DNA of 64,000 nucleotides from CAYFWF01 sp964346815 (GTDB taxonomy: Bacteria > Acidobacteriota > Aminicenantia > Aminicenantales > Aminicenantaceae), in NCBI GenBank assembly GCA_964346815.1, contig CAYFWF010000003.1, forward strand, positions 186,001 through 250,000. The letters are read 5' to 3'. This document shows positions 38,882 through 47,591 of this stretch, in pieces. Position numbers and translations under genes: made by a program. Below the pieces are notes generated by a model. The model saw only the letters and a program-made list of their open reading frames with translations, did no database searches and was not told the origin of the DNA. Position 1 is the stretch's first letter; each line of letters opens with the position of its first letter.

Positions 38882-39157
38882 ATGAATATTTTTTCGCTTT
38901 TGCTCCTGCTTTTCATCGCATCTCTTGCTGGAGCGGTCGGGGCAAGGATTGCCGGAAGAAAGGGAATGGGATGTTTGGCTTCGATTGCCTTAGGCTTTAT
39001 CGGAGCACTAATAGGCACCTTTATCGCCCGTCAGTTCGATCTTCCTCTTTTTCCTTGGATAAAATTCGGATCTCAACCGTTTCCGATAGTCTGGGCAGTA
39101 ATCGGAGCAGCTCTTTTCGTGGCATTCTTGAATCTTTTCAGCAGAACGCCAAAATAG
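38882..39157 (+). CDS. GlsB/YeaQ/YmgE-family membrane protein
   Basis: This 91-aa protein has three hydrophobic segments. The glycine-rich pattern A-G-A-V-G-A-R-I-A-G-R-K-G-M-G and G-F-I-G-A-L-I-G-T-F-I-A-R belongs to the transglycosylase-associated (GlsB/YeaQ/YmgE) family. These small inner-membrane proteins are linked to stress responses, but their mechanism is unknown. It follows the barrel protein by 10 nt and ends 5 nt before the convergent DUF362 gene. Confidence 0.82.
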   Translation: MNIFSLLLLLFIASLAGAVGARIAGRKGMGCLASIALGFIGALIGTFIARQFDLPLFPWIKFGSQPFPIVWAVIGAALFVAFLNLFSRTPK

Positions 39158-39162
39158 CCGCA

Positions 39163-40341
39163 TTAAGAAAAAAGTGCCAGAACTTTTTTGTAGGTATTGG
39201 TCACTCCCCTGACTGCCCTTCCAAAGCATTTCTGTTTGAGCTTTACAGCATGAAACCGACAGACTTCATGACAGCACATACAGTGTATGCAGCATGATCG
39301 GTCTATCGAGGCCGCCTTATCTTGTTTCCGAGCAGCTCCTGCAGGACAGATATCGACACATTCCCAACAACCCGTGCATCTCTTTTTGATTATTTCAGGC
39401 ATCAGTATCAGTTGATCTTGAACAAAGGCATGAAGGAAGGCTGGGATTCTTCTTCGGATCAGCCCTACGGCGATAGAAGATTGTCTGAAATCTTTAACTC
39501 TGACATCCTGTATTTTCTCTCCGAGGATGTCGATCTTTTCTAACTGTCCGGTGCCGAGCCCCCTTTCGGACGCAAATTGGGTGGTCAGGACATCGAACGG
39601 ATCCAGACCAATGATTTTGGATGCCACCGCATCCAAGGCTGGAGCGTCAAGGCTGGCGAGGATGAGATTCACTCTCTTGGGATTGCCCGCAGATGGTCCC
39701 TCTCCCTCCATCGCGACAATGGCGTCCATGATATTCAGATTGGGGGGTGCACAGGAAAAAATATCAACGAGCATCTGGCTGAAAAGCTCGTTTTTAAAAA
39801 ATTGGCGGTGGTAGCTGCTCCGTAGACCATGTGGGATAATACCATACATATTTTTTACAGCTCCAGTGAAAACTGTGAAAGAGTGTGTCTTTAATTTGGG
39901 GAGGTTGATGAGGTAATCTGATTCGAGCACGAGAGGGGAGACAAAGGCTTCTTTCAAGACTTTCCCCTCTAATCTGATTCTTCTAAAGCCTGTTTCCTTG
40001 AGATTCACGAGACGAATACCGAGTTCGTTACAGAGCTCACGATAGCCTGAAATCTGGAATCCGTTTTTTTGTTTTGCCTGGATGTCGTCTCCAACAGTGA
40101 TTGTACACCCCATGTCCTTCAGGAGAAGAAGGACTTCCCTGGTGAATGCGGGATGCGTGACAATGGCTTCTTCAGGCGGCGAAGGAGGGGACAGGTGATT
40201 GATTTTGACGAAAACATGGGATCCTGGCCTTACGATATTTTCTAATCCCCCCAACAGGGAGAGCGCCTGAACCAGCGCTTGATGCAGGATGCCGCTCCGA
40301 TACTTATGAATTCCTCGAAGAGAAACTTTTGCATGTTTCAC
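39163..40341 (-). CDS. DUF362 domain protein with two 4Fe-4S clusters
   Basis: This 392-aa protein has a DUF362 domain (about 1-310, with K-I-N-H-L-S, G-D-D, N-L-P-K-L-K-T-H and the G-A-V-K-N-M-Y-G-I-I-P motif) and a C-terminal ferredoxin domain. The latter holds C-T-G-C-W-E-C-V-D-I-C-P and C-C-I-H-C-M-C-C-H-E-V-C, enough for two 4Fe-4S clusters. No signal peptide is seen. The biochemical role of DUF362 is not established. It diverges from the RdhA-like gene, sharing a 169-nt upstream gap, and both products are Fe-S proteins. Confidence 0.87.
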   Translation of the reverse strand: MKHAKVSLRGIHKYRSGILHQALVQALSLLGGLENIVRPGSHVFVKINHLSPPSPPEEAIVTHPAFTREVLLLLKDMGCTITVGDDIQAKQKNGFQISGYRELCNELGIRLVNLKETGFRRIRLEGKVLKEAFVSPLVLESDYLINLPKLKTHSFTVFTGAVKNMYGIIPHGLRSSYHRQFFKNELFSQMLVDIFSCAPPNLNIMDAIVAMEGEGPSAGNPKRVNLILASLDAPALDAVASKIIGLDPFDVLTTQFASERGLGTGQLEKIDILGEKIQDVRVKDFRQSSIAVGLIRRRIPAFLHAFVQDQLILMPEIIKKRCTGCWECVDICPAGAARKQDKAASIDRSCCIHCMCCHEVCRFHAVKLKQKCFGRAVRGVTNTYKKVLALFS

Positions 40342-40475
40342 GATTCGCCGGGTATTATATCAAAGTCCCTTCCCTGATTTATAGTCGTCACTGGCAGACA
40401 TCTGCTTCCCTCCGGATACACCTTGTCTGGCACCGAAAGCAATCCTCGCTGAGAGGGGAATGCTGATCCTCTGAG

Positions 40476-40504
40476 TTGACTTCCCGGCAAGAGTCTATTA
40501 GTGT
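40476..40504 (+). promoter_or_regulatory. Weak candidate leaderless promoter of the RdhA-like gene
   Basis: TTGACT (40476-40481) and TAGTGT (40499-40504) are 17 bp apart and would start transcription at the ATG, 40511. The -10 matches only three of six consensus bases. Confidence 0.25.
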
Positions 40505-40510
40505 TTGCCT

Positions 40511-41860
40511 ATGAGCATCGGGATCATCGCTGGTGAAATCGCTTTTCTTCTTCTCGTTTTATTCTTTACCTGGTTTGCCGTCACCAGTCTTGCGGAAAAA
40601 GAGAGGAGAGCTTTTGCTCGGAGTCTTTTCTTTCTGTCAGGTGTTACCGCTGGAGCCGTCTTTCTGGTTCTGTTTCCCCTCCCGCTGAAGCCCTGGATAA
40701 TGGGATTCATTGCGGTACTTGTGGGATTTTTTTCGCTCTGGCTTCTGTTGTCTCCAATTCCGAAAAAATACCTGGAAGCCATTGGCGCACAAAAAAAAAT
40801 CGATGAGAGAGATGTGATTTTTTCCCGATTCGATTATGAAGAAGGAAGTCCGATCCTGCAAGATTACTACAAAAGGCGTCCGGAGTACGAATCCATGGAT
40901 AGAGAAATCAGAGAGCTGCCCGATCTTCTCACTCCTGCACACCAAAAAAAAGATCCCATTCTTTTCTCGTTAGCAGATTCTGAGTTTGATTTTCTCGAGC
41001 ATCAGCTCAATTTGGTTCAAGGGGAAAAAAATCCGAGAAGACTGGAACTCTCTTCTCCACAGAACACCCGGATCGTCAAAAGCATCGTCAGATATTTGGG
41101 ATCAGACCAGTGCGGCATTTGTCCGCTTGACCAGGCTTATGTCTACTCCCATGTAGGAAGGGGCCCCGAGCCTTACGGCAGAGAGATCAGATTAGATCAT
41201 AAGTATGCCATCGTGTTTGCAGTGGAGATGGACCTGGCCATGGTCTCTTCTGCTCCCCGGTCTCCTGTGATCGCAGAGACGGCCAAGAAGTATGTCGAAG
41301 CTGCCAGGATATCTATCGTTACGGCCGATTTCATCAGACGTCTGGGTTATCCGGCAAGAGCTCATATCGCGGGCAGCAATTATCAATGCATGCTTCCTCC
41401 CTTGGGATGGATAGCTGGGTTGGGCGAACTGGGGAGACTTGGGATTTTAATAACGACCAAATATGGCCCTCGTGCGAGGTTGGGACTTGTCACAACTGAT
41501 CTGCCGCTGATCGCCGATGAAAAAAAGGTATCGGGAATCCAGGAATTTTGTGAAAAATGCCAAAAATGCGCCAGTAACTGTCCATCTCAAGCTATACCCT
41601 ATGGACACAAAAAAGAGGAGAACGGGTCGCTTCGTTGGATACTGAATCGTGAGGAGTGTTACAGGTACTGGCGAAAAGCAGGGACGGATTGCGCCATGTG
41701 TATTTATGTGTGTCCCTACAGCAAGCCGGATAACTCCTTCCATAATTTCATCAGGAGACTCAATTCCGCATCCTCCAGTGCTCAGACTTTGTCTGTTTGG
41801 GGAGATGATTTTTTCTATGGACGCGTCCCCTCGAGAAGAAAATCTCCGTTGTCGTTCTGA
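40511..41860 (+). CDS. Membrane-anchored reductive-dehalogenase-like Fe-S protein
   Basis: This 449-aa protein has three N-terminal membrane helices (about 4-24, 38-57, 62-80) fused to an RdhA-like domain. The C-terminal part has Cys347-x2-Cys350-x2-Cys353-x3-Cys357 and Cys383...Cys394-x2-Cys397-x3-Cys401, including the C-Y-R-Y-W-R-K-A-G-T-D-C spacing seen in corrinoid reductive dehalogenases. The G-E-L-G-R-L-G and T-T-D-L-P-L segments fit too. There is no Tat signal and no rdhB gene. Positive charges after helices 1 and 3 predict that the catalytic domain faces the cytoplasm. Dehalogenation is not established; another corrinoid-dependent or epoxyqueuosine-reductase-like reduction is possible. 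Confidence 0.75.
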   Translation: MSIGIIAGEIAFLLLVLFFTWFAVTSLAEKERRAFARSLFFLSGVTAGAVFLVLFPLPLKPWIMGFIAVLVGFFSLWLLLSPIPKKYLEAIGAQKKIDERDVIFSRFDYEEGSPILQDYYKRRPEYESMDREIRELPDLLTPAHQKKDPILFSLADSEFDFLEHQLNLVQGEKNPRRLELSSPQNTRIVKSIVRYLGSDQCGICPLDQAYVYSHVGRGPEPYGREIRLDHKYAIVFAVEMDLAMVSSAPRSPVIAETAKKYVEAARISIVTADFIRRLGYPARAHIAGSNYQCMLPPLGWIAGLGELGRLGILITTKYGPRARLGLVTTDLPLIADEKKVSGIQEFCEKCQKCASNCPSQAIPYGHKKEENGSLRWILNREECYRYWRKAGTDCAMCIYVCPYSKPDNSFHNFIRRLNSASSSAQTLSVWGDDFFYGRVPSRRKSPLSF

Positions 41861-41883
41861 CTCGATGGCTCCAGCCCTCTGAT

Positions 41884-41912
41884 TTGACACTCCCTTTTTA
41901 ATGATATATATG
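41884..41912 (+). promoter_or_regulatory. Promoter of the kynureninase-like gene
   Basis: Consensus TTGACA (41884-41889) is followed by TATATA (41905-41910, with TGA before it) or TATATG (41907-41912) at 15 or 17 bp. The leader is about 58 nt. Confidence 0.6.
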
Positions 41913-41976
41913 GAGAAAAAGAAGGATTTATATGAAAAGGGCGATCTGCATAAAACTGTCTCAATAGGGGAAAGAA

Positions 41977-43206
41977 ATGCCGCAAATTTCTTGGAATCTC
42001 GATAAGGATATCGGACAGATCAGAAGAATTTTTCCAATCTTGGACCGGTGTGTCTATTTGATCAGCAATTCCCTGGGGGCTGTCCCGGCGGCTGTCCAAG
42101 ACGATCTCAAGCGATTCTATGCACTCTGGGCTGAAGAAGGAGTGACTGCCTGGCAGAAAGAATGGTGGGAACTGCCCCAGAAAGTTGGAAATGAAGTGGC
42201 TTCTCTGATCGGTGCAGAAGAAGACAGCATAACAATGATGACCAATGCGACCATTGGCCATTGGATCGTCCTGTCCACGCAATTTTCGAGAAGCCAAAAT
42301 AGAAAAAAGATTGTCATAACAGACCACGATTTCCCCTCTATTGTCTACTGCATATCACAAATCTGTGCCTTCATGGGATGGGAACTCGATGTGATTGAGA
42401 GTGAGGAAAAAGCAGGTGTAAGCGCGGATAGAATCATCGAACGGATCGATGAGCAGACACTTTTTGTGGCAACCTCGCACGTTTACTTCAAATCGGCTTA
42501 TGTTCAGGATATTTCAAGGATTGCCCATCATGCTCGACGGGCTGGTGCCTTATCCCTCATCGATGGTTATCATGCTCCTGGGACCCTACCTGTGGATGTT
42601 CAAACATTAGGAGCGGATTTTTATATCGGCGGGTGCTTGAAATGGCTGTGTGGGGGGCCTGGCAACGCTTTCCTGTATGTGCGGCCAGACAGGCAGAGCA
42701 CCCTTCGCCCCCGGCTGACAGGTTGGTTCGCACACAAGAATCCTTTTTCCTTTTCAACCGACATGGAATACACAGACGGATCTTTCAGGTTCATGTCGGG
42801 AACACCTCCTATCGCCGCTCTTTATACTGCTCGAGCGGGTTTAGATGTGATCCGGAAAATCGGGGTGGATCAAATCCGTCGAAAATCTCTCGATCAGACA
42901 CGATTGATCATCGAAAAGGCCAGGCAAAGAGGATTCGCTCTCTATACACCCGAGGAGGATGCTGCAAGAGGCGGAGCGGTCTCTCTGGGCTTGCCCCATG
43001 CTTATCAAGTGAAACTGGCCCTGAATGCAAGACATGTGAAAGTCGATTTCAGAAAGGGCAACGAGACAGATGCAGATGTCATCCGGATAGGCCCTCATTT
43101 TTACACAGAAGACAGTGAGATCCATGATTTGTTCGATGCTATCGATGAAATTCTATCGTCAAAGGAATACCAAAAATATTTTGGGAAAGCCGAGCTGATC
43201 ACTTAG
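41977..43206 (+). CDS. Kynureninase-like class V aminotransferase-fold enzyme
   Basis: This 409-aa PLP protein has the fold of kynureninase and related class V enzymes. T-N-A-T-I-G-H-W lies at the PLP phosphate site, S-L-I-D-G-Y-H-A-P-G-T-L-P-V-D binds the ring, and the PLP lysine lies in G-G-C-L-K-W-L-C-G-G-P-G. The W-L-C-G-G-P-G stretch is typical of kynureninases and cysteine-lyase-like relatives. No other tryptophan- or kynurenine-pathway gene is near, so the substrate remains open. GGGGAAAG precedes the ATG. Confidence 0.75.
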   Translation: MPQISWNLDKDIGQIRRIFPILDRCVYLISNSLGAVPAAVQDDLKRFYALWAEEGVTAWQKEWWELPQKVGNEVASLIGAEEDSITMMTNATIGHWIVLSTQFSRSQNRKKIVITDHDFPSIVYCISQICAFMGWELDVIESEEKAGVSADRIIERIDEQTLFVATSHVYFKSAYVQDISRIAHHARRAGALSLIDGYHAPGTLPVDVQTLGADFYIGGCLKWLCGGPGNAFLYVRPDRQSTLRPRLTGWFAHKNPFSFSTDMEYTDGSFRFMSGTPPIAALYTARAGLDVIRKIGVDQIRRKSLDQTRLIIEKARQRGFALYTPEEDAARGGAVSLGLPHAYQVKLALNARHVKVDFRKGNETDADVIRIGPHFYTEDSEIHDLFDAIDEILSSKEYQKYFGKAELIT

Positions 43207-43272
43207 ACATTCAATCATCGTTTCCACAAGAGCCAGATTTCCGCAAAACCAGGAATTTACAGAGTGAAAGTG

Positions 43273-43301
43273 TTTAAAAAAAAGCAGGAATGGGTTATAT
43301 T
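43273..43301 (+). promoter_or_regulatory. Candidate promoter of the PflX-like gene
   Basis: TTTAAA (43273-43278) and TATATT (43296-43301) are 17 bp apart. A 20-nt leader follows with GAGGAG before the ATG at 43328. Confidence 0.45.
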
Positions 43302-43327
43302 AAAAACAATGAGGAGCAAAACCTGAG

Positions 43328-44344
43328 ATGGAGAAGGTGAATAAGATATCCCGGCGAAAATTTTTGAACGATTCACTCTCCTTGATGTGCTCCGCTGTCG
43401 CTTTCCCGGCTGATTTTTTTGGCCATGGAGGTTTTCCTTCTGGTGATCCTTCTTATCTAAAGCTTCATAGATATGGGACTCTTGCTGAACGTATGAGGCA
43501 GCTGCAATCTGTTTATGAAAGCTGTCATCTGTGCCCAAGGGACTGCCGGGTGAACAGGACAAAAGGCCAAACCGGAAAATGTCAAGCCTCCGCGCAGGTC
43601 AAGGTATCCAGTGCTGTCGCTCATTTCGGGGAAGAATCGCCTCTGGTGGGAAAAAATGGGTCGGGCACTATCTTTTTTTCCAACTGTGGATTGCGGTGTA
43701 TCTACTGCCAGAACTATTCCATAAGTCTCGAAGGCGAAGGAATTGAAATATCGGATAGACGGTTGGCTGAAACCATGATGAAGCTTCAGAAGCTGGGATG
43801 TCATAACATCAATCTGGTCACACCGACTCACTATGTGCCCAGCATCGTCAGTGCCCTGCAGATCGCGATCCCTATGGGCCTTCGGATCCCTCTTGTGTAC
43901 AACACCGGGGGATACGAAAAATTGGAGATTCTCCAACTTCTGGAAGATATCATCGACATTTATATGCCTGACTGCAAGTATATGGAACCTGCGCATGCTG
44001 CAAAATATTCGGATGGAGCTTACAGCTATCCCTACTACGTTAAGATTGCCCTCAAGGAAATGTACAGGCAGGTGGGCGACCTCCAGGTGGAGAGAGGAAT
44101 CGCTTCCAGGGGCTTGATCATCAGACATTTGGTGCTTCCGAACAAAATAGCTGGAACCGAGGAATTCTTGAAATTTGTATCCGAAAACCTTTCCAAAACC
44201 ACTTACATCAATATCATGAGGCAATACAGACCCGAATACAAAGCATTTGAATACCCTGAGATCGCCAGAAGAATCACTCGAAAGGAATACAAAGAGTCAT
44301 TGAATTGGGCAAAAAAATACGGGTTGAATCGTTTGGATGAGTGA
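43328..44344 (+). CDS. PflX-like radical SAM protein with a Tat-type signal
   Basis: This 338-aa protein belongs to the COG1313 (PflX) branch of radical SAM enzymes. The SAM cluster is Cys120-x3-Cys124-x2-Cys127 in a F-F-S-N-C-G-L-R-C-I-Y-C context. Four further cysteines (66, 69, 73, 85) lie upstream, and V-T-P-T-H-Y-V-P and I-Y-M-P-D-C-K-Y follow. The N-terminus S-R-R-K-F-L-N-D (8-15) with a hydrophobic stretch looks like a twin-arginine signal, which is odd because radical SAM enzymes need reduced electron donors of the cytoplasm. The substrate is unknown. The GH63-like gene starts 3 nt after its stop. Confidence 0.82.
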   Translation: MEKVNKISRRKFLNDSLSLMCSAVAFPADFFGHGGFPSGDPSYLKLHRYGTLAERMRQLQSVYESCHLCPRDCRVNRTKGQTGKCQASAQVKVSSAVAHFGEESPLVGKNGSGTIFFSNCGLRCIYCQNYSISLEGEGIEISDRRLAETMMKLQKLGCHNINLVTPTHYVPSIVSALQIAIPMGLRIPLVYNTGGYEKLEILQLLEDIIDIYMPDCKYMEPAHAAKYSDGAYSYPYYVKIALKEMYRQVGDLQVERGIASRGLIIRHLVLPNKIAGTEEFLKFVSENLSKTTYINIMRQYRPEYKAFEYPEIARRITRKEYKESLNWAKKYGLNRLDE

Positions 44345-44347
44345 CAA

Positions 44348-46708
44348 GTGAAGCATTTGAAGTTTTTTCCTGTGTTTGTATCTCTGGTTGCTTTCCCCTT
44401 TATCCTGTCTTCGGGCTTGGATGCCGAAGTTCCGTATCAATGGAAGAATGTATACATCGGAGCCTTAGAGGCGAGAGCATGGGCGGGCTTGATGATGATT
44501 CCCTATCCAGACAGCGCCTTCGCCTTTCGATTGAGAACCATCAAGCAAGAAGCGATGGCCGAAGGAATAGACCACCTCTTTCTTGTGTCTGAAGTAGGTC
44601 CCCATTCTCCTGACGGACAGTATGCACGCATGAAATTCGATCTAGGTTTGCCATTTGGAAAAGAGGAAGACACCCCAATTTTGAAAAAGCCATCTAAAAA
44701 GTCCTCGACTCTGGTCATGGAGTGGTCTCGGCAGAGTGAGAGAATCGTCACAGGGAGAATTTTTGTTCCTGAAGATATTGAGCTGCAGTTGATTCATTAT
44801 TTTCCATGGAACTTTGGGGGAAAGTATCAGTTCCTTTCAGATGGACAAATCAGAGGAGAAAGTACATCCTCTCAACAGCAACATTATCTGTTCTGGACAA
44901 ACACAGAAGGAAAAGAAGTCGAAAACTCTGAGGGGGACAATCTCGCTTTGACATTCTCGTCAAAAAAGATTTATTTCGTAGCCGGCGTGGGAAGGGATTT
45001 AAGGATTCTTCAGAATCAGATCTACAGATATAAGAACGAAGGGATTATTGATAAATTTTTATCAGAAGAGGAGAAAAGGTACCAGCGGAAAAGGGTCAGG
45101 ATCCGTGGACTGTACGAGGGCGTCGAGGAGGCTATCACAAACAACCTTTTTTGGACCATCCTCTACCAGGCAGGAAATCACCGTGTGTATACACCTGCCG
45201 GTCGGCGTTGGATTTTCCCTCGAGGAGATGGATCATATGACCATTGGACAATTTTCGAATGGGATTCTTTTTTCAATGCCCTTTTGCTGTCAGTAGAGAG
45301 CACAAAACATGCAAAAGAAGTCATGAAGTCTGTGCTTGAGACTCAATATCCGAATGGAAACATTCCAAATTGGCGGGGAAGATATACAGGGACTCCGGAC
45401 AGGTCTCAACCGCCCATTGGCTCCTACTGTGTTCTCAAGTGTTTTCAGAAGGACGGAGATTTGGAATTTCTTCGGTATGCGTATCCCTTTCTGAAGAGAT
45501 GGCACTCCTTCTGGAAGGCCAGGAAGTCGAATAGTCAGGCCCGCCGAGATGGTAATGGAGATGGCCTTTTAGAATGGGGATCGGATACAGAGCTCATAGC
45601 TTCCGACCCTCCACCGTGGGAGGAGGATGCCAGCGGAGAGACCCGGGCCAGTTGGGAGTCCGGCCAGGATGATCTCCCCAACTGGGATAAAGCGACCTTC
45701 GACGAGGATACCAATACACTGACCATGAATTCACTGGACCTGAATTCTTTATATGCTCTTGATGCTTGGTGCTTGGCAGAAATCGCCAAGATTCTCAAGA
45801 ACGAGCGGGAATATACGGCTTACATCGAAGAATATCTGCACATGAAGGACCTTATCAATACTTATCTCTGGAATGAAACAGAAGGATTTTATTTCGATAG
45901 ATACTGGGATGGCCGCTTTTCTGAAAAAAAGGCTGCTTCGAATTTTTATCCACTCATCGCCAAAATCCCAGACAGGCAAAGAGCTCTGTTGATGATAAAG
46001 CGACTTCTCAACGAGCAAGAATTCTGGGGTGAATATGTGATCCCCACCATATCAAGAGATGATCCGGCATTCAAGGACCAGGATTATTGGAGGGGGAATA
46101 TTTGGCCCCCACCCAATTATTTGATTTATCAAGGACTCAAGGCTTATGGCTTTGATGCGGTCGCCTCAGAGTTTGCCGAAAAGAGTGCGAATCTTTTCCT
46201 CCGAAGTTGGGAGAATTTCCAGATCTGTCCAGAAAATTTTGATGCTCGTACCGGGGAAGCAGGAGGAAGGAGGTTTCAGAGTTGGGGCCCTCTGTTTGCC
46301 TTGATTGCCCTGGAAGAATACTTGGATTTCACGCCTTGGGACGGATTCAGGTTCGGAATGATAAAGCCTGAAAAAAAAGGAAAGCTTTCCAGGATCTTTA
46401 TCCAGGGCAGACATTACGATGTTGTGCTTTCACCTTCCAAGGTCAAATTGAAAGAAGAAGGAAGGGATATTCTGGAGGCAGATGAAGCTGCCGTTTTTCG
46501 GCACTTTCTCTACTCGGAGAGTGAAGTCTCTTTTGAAGTCAAAACTCTTGAGGAGACAGAAATAAAAATTCATTTCCTTTCAAAAGGGAAGTATCAGCTT
46601 GAGGTGAACAATCAACCTTCAGAGGTCTTCGAGGGCAAATCGATCAAGGTGACTGTGCCTGAGGGGGAACACACTGTCCTCGTTCTTCTTCTGGAGAAAG
46701 AAAATTAA
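44348..46708 (+). CDS. Secreted GH63/trehalase-like glycoside hydrolase
   Basis: This 786-aa protein has a signal peptide (about 1-26), an N-terminal beta-rich region (about 30-230) and an (alpha/alpha)6 barrel (about 250-670). Signatures of the GH63/MGH1-like group include F-E-W-D-S-F-F, E-S-G-Q-D-D-L-P-N-W-D and D-Y-W-R-G-N-I-W-P-P-P-N-Y. A short beta domain ends the protein. Enzymes of this fold remove glucose or mannose units with inversion; the exact linkage cannot be read from sequence. It lies three bases after the PflX-like gene, with an SDR gene and a propeller-protein gene downstream on the same strand. Confidence 0.8.
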   Translation: MKHLKFFPVFVSLVAFPFILSSGLDAEVPYQWKNVYIGALEARAWAGLMMIPYPDSAFAFRLRTIKQEAMAEGIDHLFLVSEVGPHSPDGQYARMKFDLGLPFGKEEDTPILKKPSKKSSTLVMEWSRQSERIVTGRIFVPEDIELQLIHYFPWNFGGKYQFLSDGQIRGESTSSQQQHYLFWTNTEGKEVENSEGDNLALTFSSKKIYFVAGVGRDLRILQNQIYRYKNEGIIDKFLSEEEKRYQRKRVRIRGLYEGVEEAITNNLFWTILYQAGNHRVYTPAGRRWIFPRGDGSYDHWTIFEWDSFFNALLLSVESTKHAKEVMKSVLETQYPNGNIPNWRGRYTGTPDRSQPPIGSYCVLKCFQKDGDLEFLRYAYPFLKRWHSFWKARKSNSQARRDGNGDGLLEWGSDTELIASDPPPWEEDASGETRASWESGQDDLPNWDKATFDEDTNTLTMNSLDLNSLYALDAWCLAEIAKILKNEREYTAYIEEYLHMKDLINTYLWNETEGFYFDRYWDGRFSEKKAASNFYPLIAKIPDRQRALLMIKRLLNEQEFWGEYVIPTISRDDPAFKDQDYWRGNIWPPPNYLIYQGLKAYGFDAVASEFAEKSANLFLRSWENFQICPENFDARTGEAGGRRFQSWGPLFALIALEEYLDFTPWDGFRFGMIKPEKKGKLSRIFIQGRHYDVVLSPSKVKLKEEGRDILEADEAAVFRHFLYSESEVSFEVKTLEETEIKIHFLSKGKYQLEVNNQPSEVFEGKSIKVTVPEGEHTVLVLLLEKEN

Positions 46709-46741
46709 ATCGACTCCGCCTCTATCTACGAGGGGATGAAC

Positions 46742-47530
46742 ATGAAAAATTATACAGGGACAATAAGGTCCACTTCATTTGTCAACAAGACCTGCCTGAT
46801 TTCAGGAGCAGCATCGGGAATTGGTTTGGCAGTCACTCGATGCATGGCTCACGCTGGAGCCGATGTCGCGTTGATAGACATCGATGAAAAAGGCGGAAGA
46901 CAGGCGGAAGAAGATCTCCAGGCGCTCCGGGTCAAATCGAAATTCTACCCCTGCGATGTCGGCCAAAGTTCTGACTGCCGGAAGACAGTCTCAGCCGTGC
47001 TGAAGGATTTTGAAAAAATAGATATTCTGGTGAACAATGCTGGGATTATCCTTAGAAAAGACATCGTCGAGTTGAGAGAGGACGAGTGGGATAGAGTGAT
47101 GAATACAAACTTGAAGTCCGTCTATCTGCTCTCACATTATACCGTTCCTCATATGATCGAGCAGGGTGGGGGAAGCATCATCAATATCGGATCCGGCTGG
47201 GGCCTCAAAGGAGGACCGAAGTCTGCGGTTTACTGTGCGGCAAAAGGAGGCGTCGTCAATCTGACACGTGCCATGGCTATAGACCATGGAAGGCATAACA
47301 TACGGGTCAACTGCGTGTGCCCCGGAGACGTCGAAACCAAACTCCTCCGGGAAGAGGCAGGGCAGCTCCATATTGATTTTAAGGCGCTGATCAAAGAAGC
47401 AGCCAGAAGACCTCTTCCAAGGATCGGCAGTCCAGACGATGTGGCCGATGCCGTACTCTTTCTTGCCAGCGAGATGTCCAGTTGGGTCACGGGCAGCGTT
47501 TTGGTGGTAGATGGAGGGGGATTAGCATAA
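46742..47530 (+). CDS. SDR-family oxidoreductase
   Basis: This 262-aa classical short-chain dehydrogenase has the NAD(P) motif S-G-A-A-S-G-I-G-L-A, N-N-A-G in the middle and the catalytic Ser with Y-C-A-A-K (Tyr and Lys). The Asp at the end of strand 2 (L-I-D-I-D) favours NAD. The C-terminal G-S-V-L-V-V-D-G-G-G is typical of sugar or 3-oxoacyl reductases. GAGGGG six nt before the second ATG (46742) favours that start over 46736. Its substrate is unknown; neighbours suggest a sugar. Confidence 0.85.
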   Translation: MKNYTGTIRSTSFVNKTCLISGAASGIGLAVTRCMAHAGADVALIDIDEKGGRQAEEDLQALRVKSKFYPCDVGQSSDCRKTVSAVLKDFEKIDILVNNAGIILRKDIVELREDEWDRVMNTNLKSVYLLSHYTVPHMIEQGGGSIINIGSGWGLKGGPKSAVYCAAKGGVVNLTRAMAIDHGRHNIRVNCVCPGDVETKLLREEAGQLHIDFKALIKEAARRPLPRIGSPDDVADAVLFLASEMSSWVTGSVLVVDGGGLA

Positions 47531-47591
47531 ACATAATCTCGGATTGTAACGGGCAAATCCTCATGACGGATGCGCCAGAAAGGAGGATTTC

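Noticed and set aside
40391..40407. Second sigma-54-like sequence (CTGGCAGACATCTGC) before the RdhA-like gene
   Set aside because: The GG and GC are 9 bp apart instead of the required 10.
41977..43206. Firm assignment as kynureninase (kynU)
   Set aside because: The fold and PLP lysine region fit, but no kynurenine-pathway gene is near and related lyases share the same motifs.
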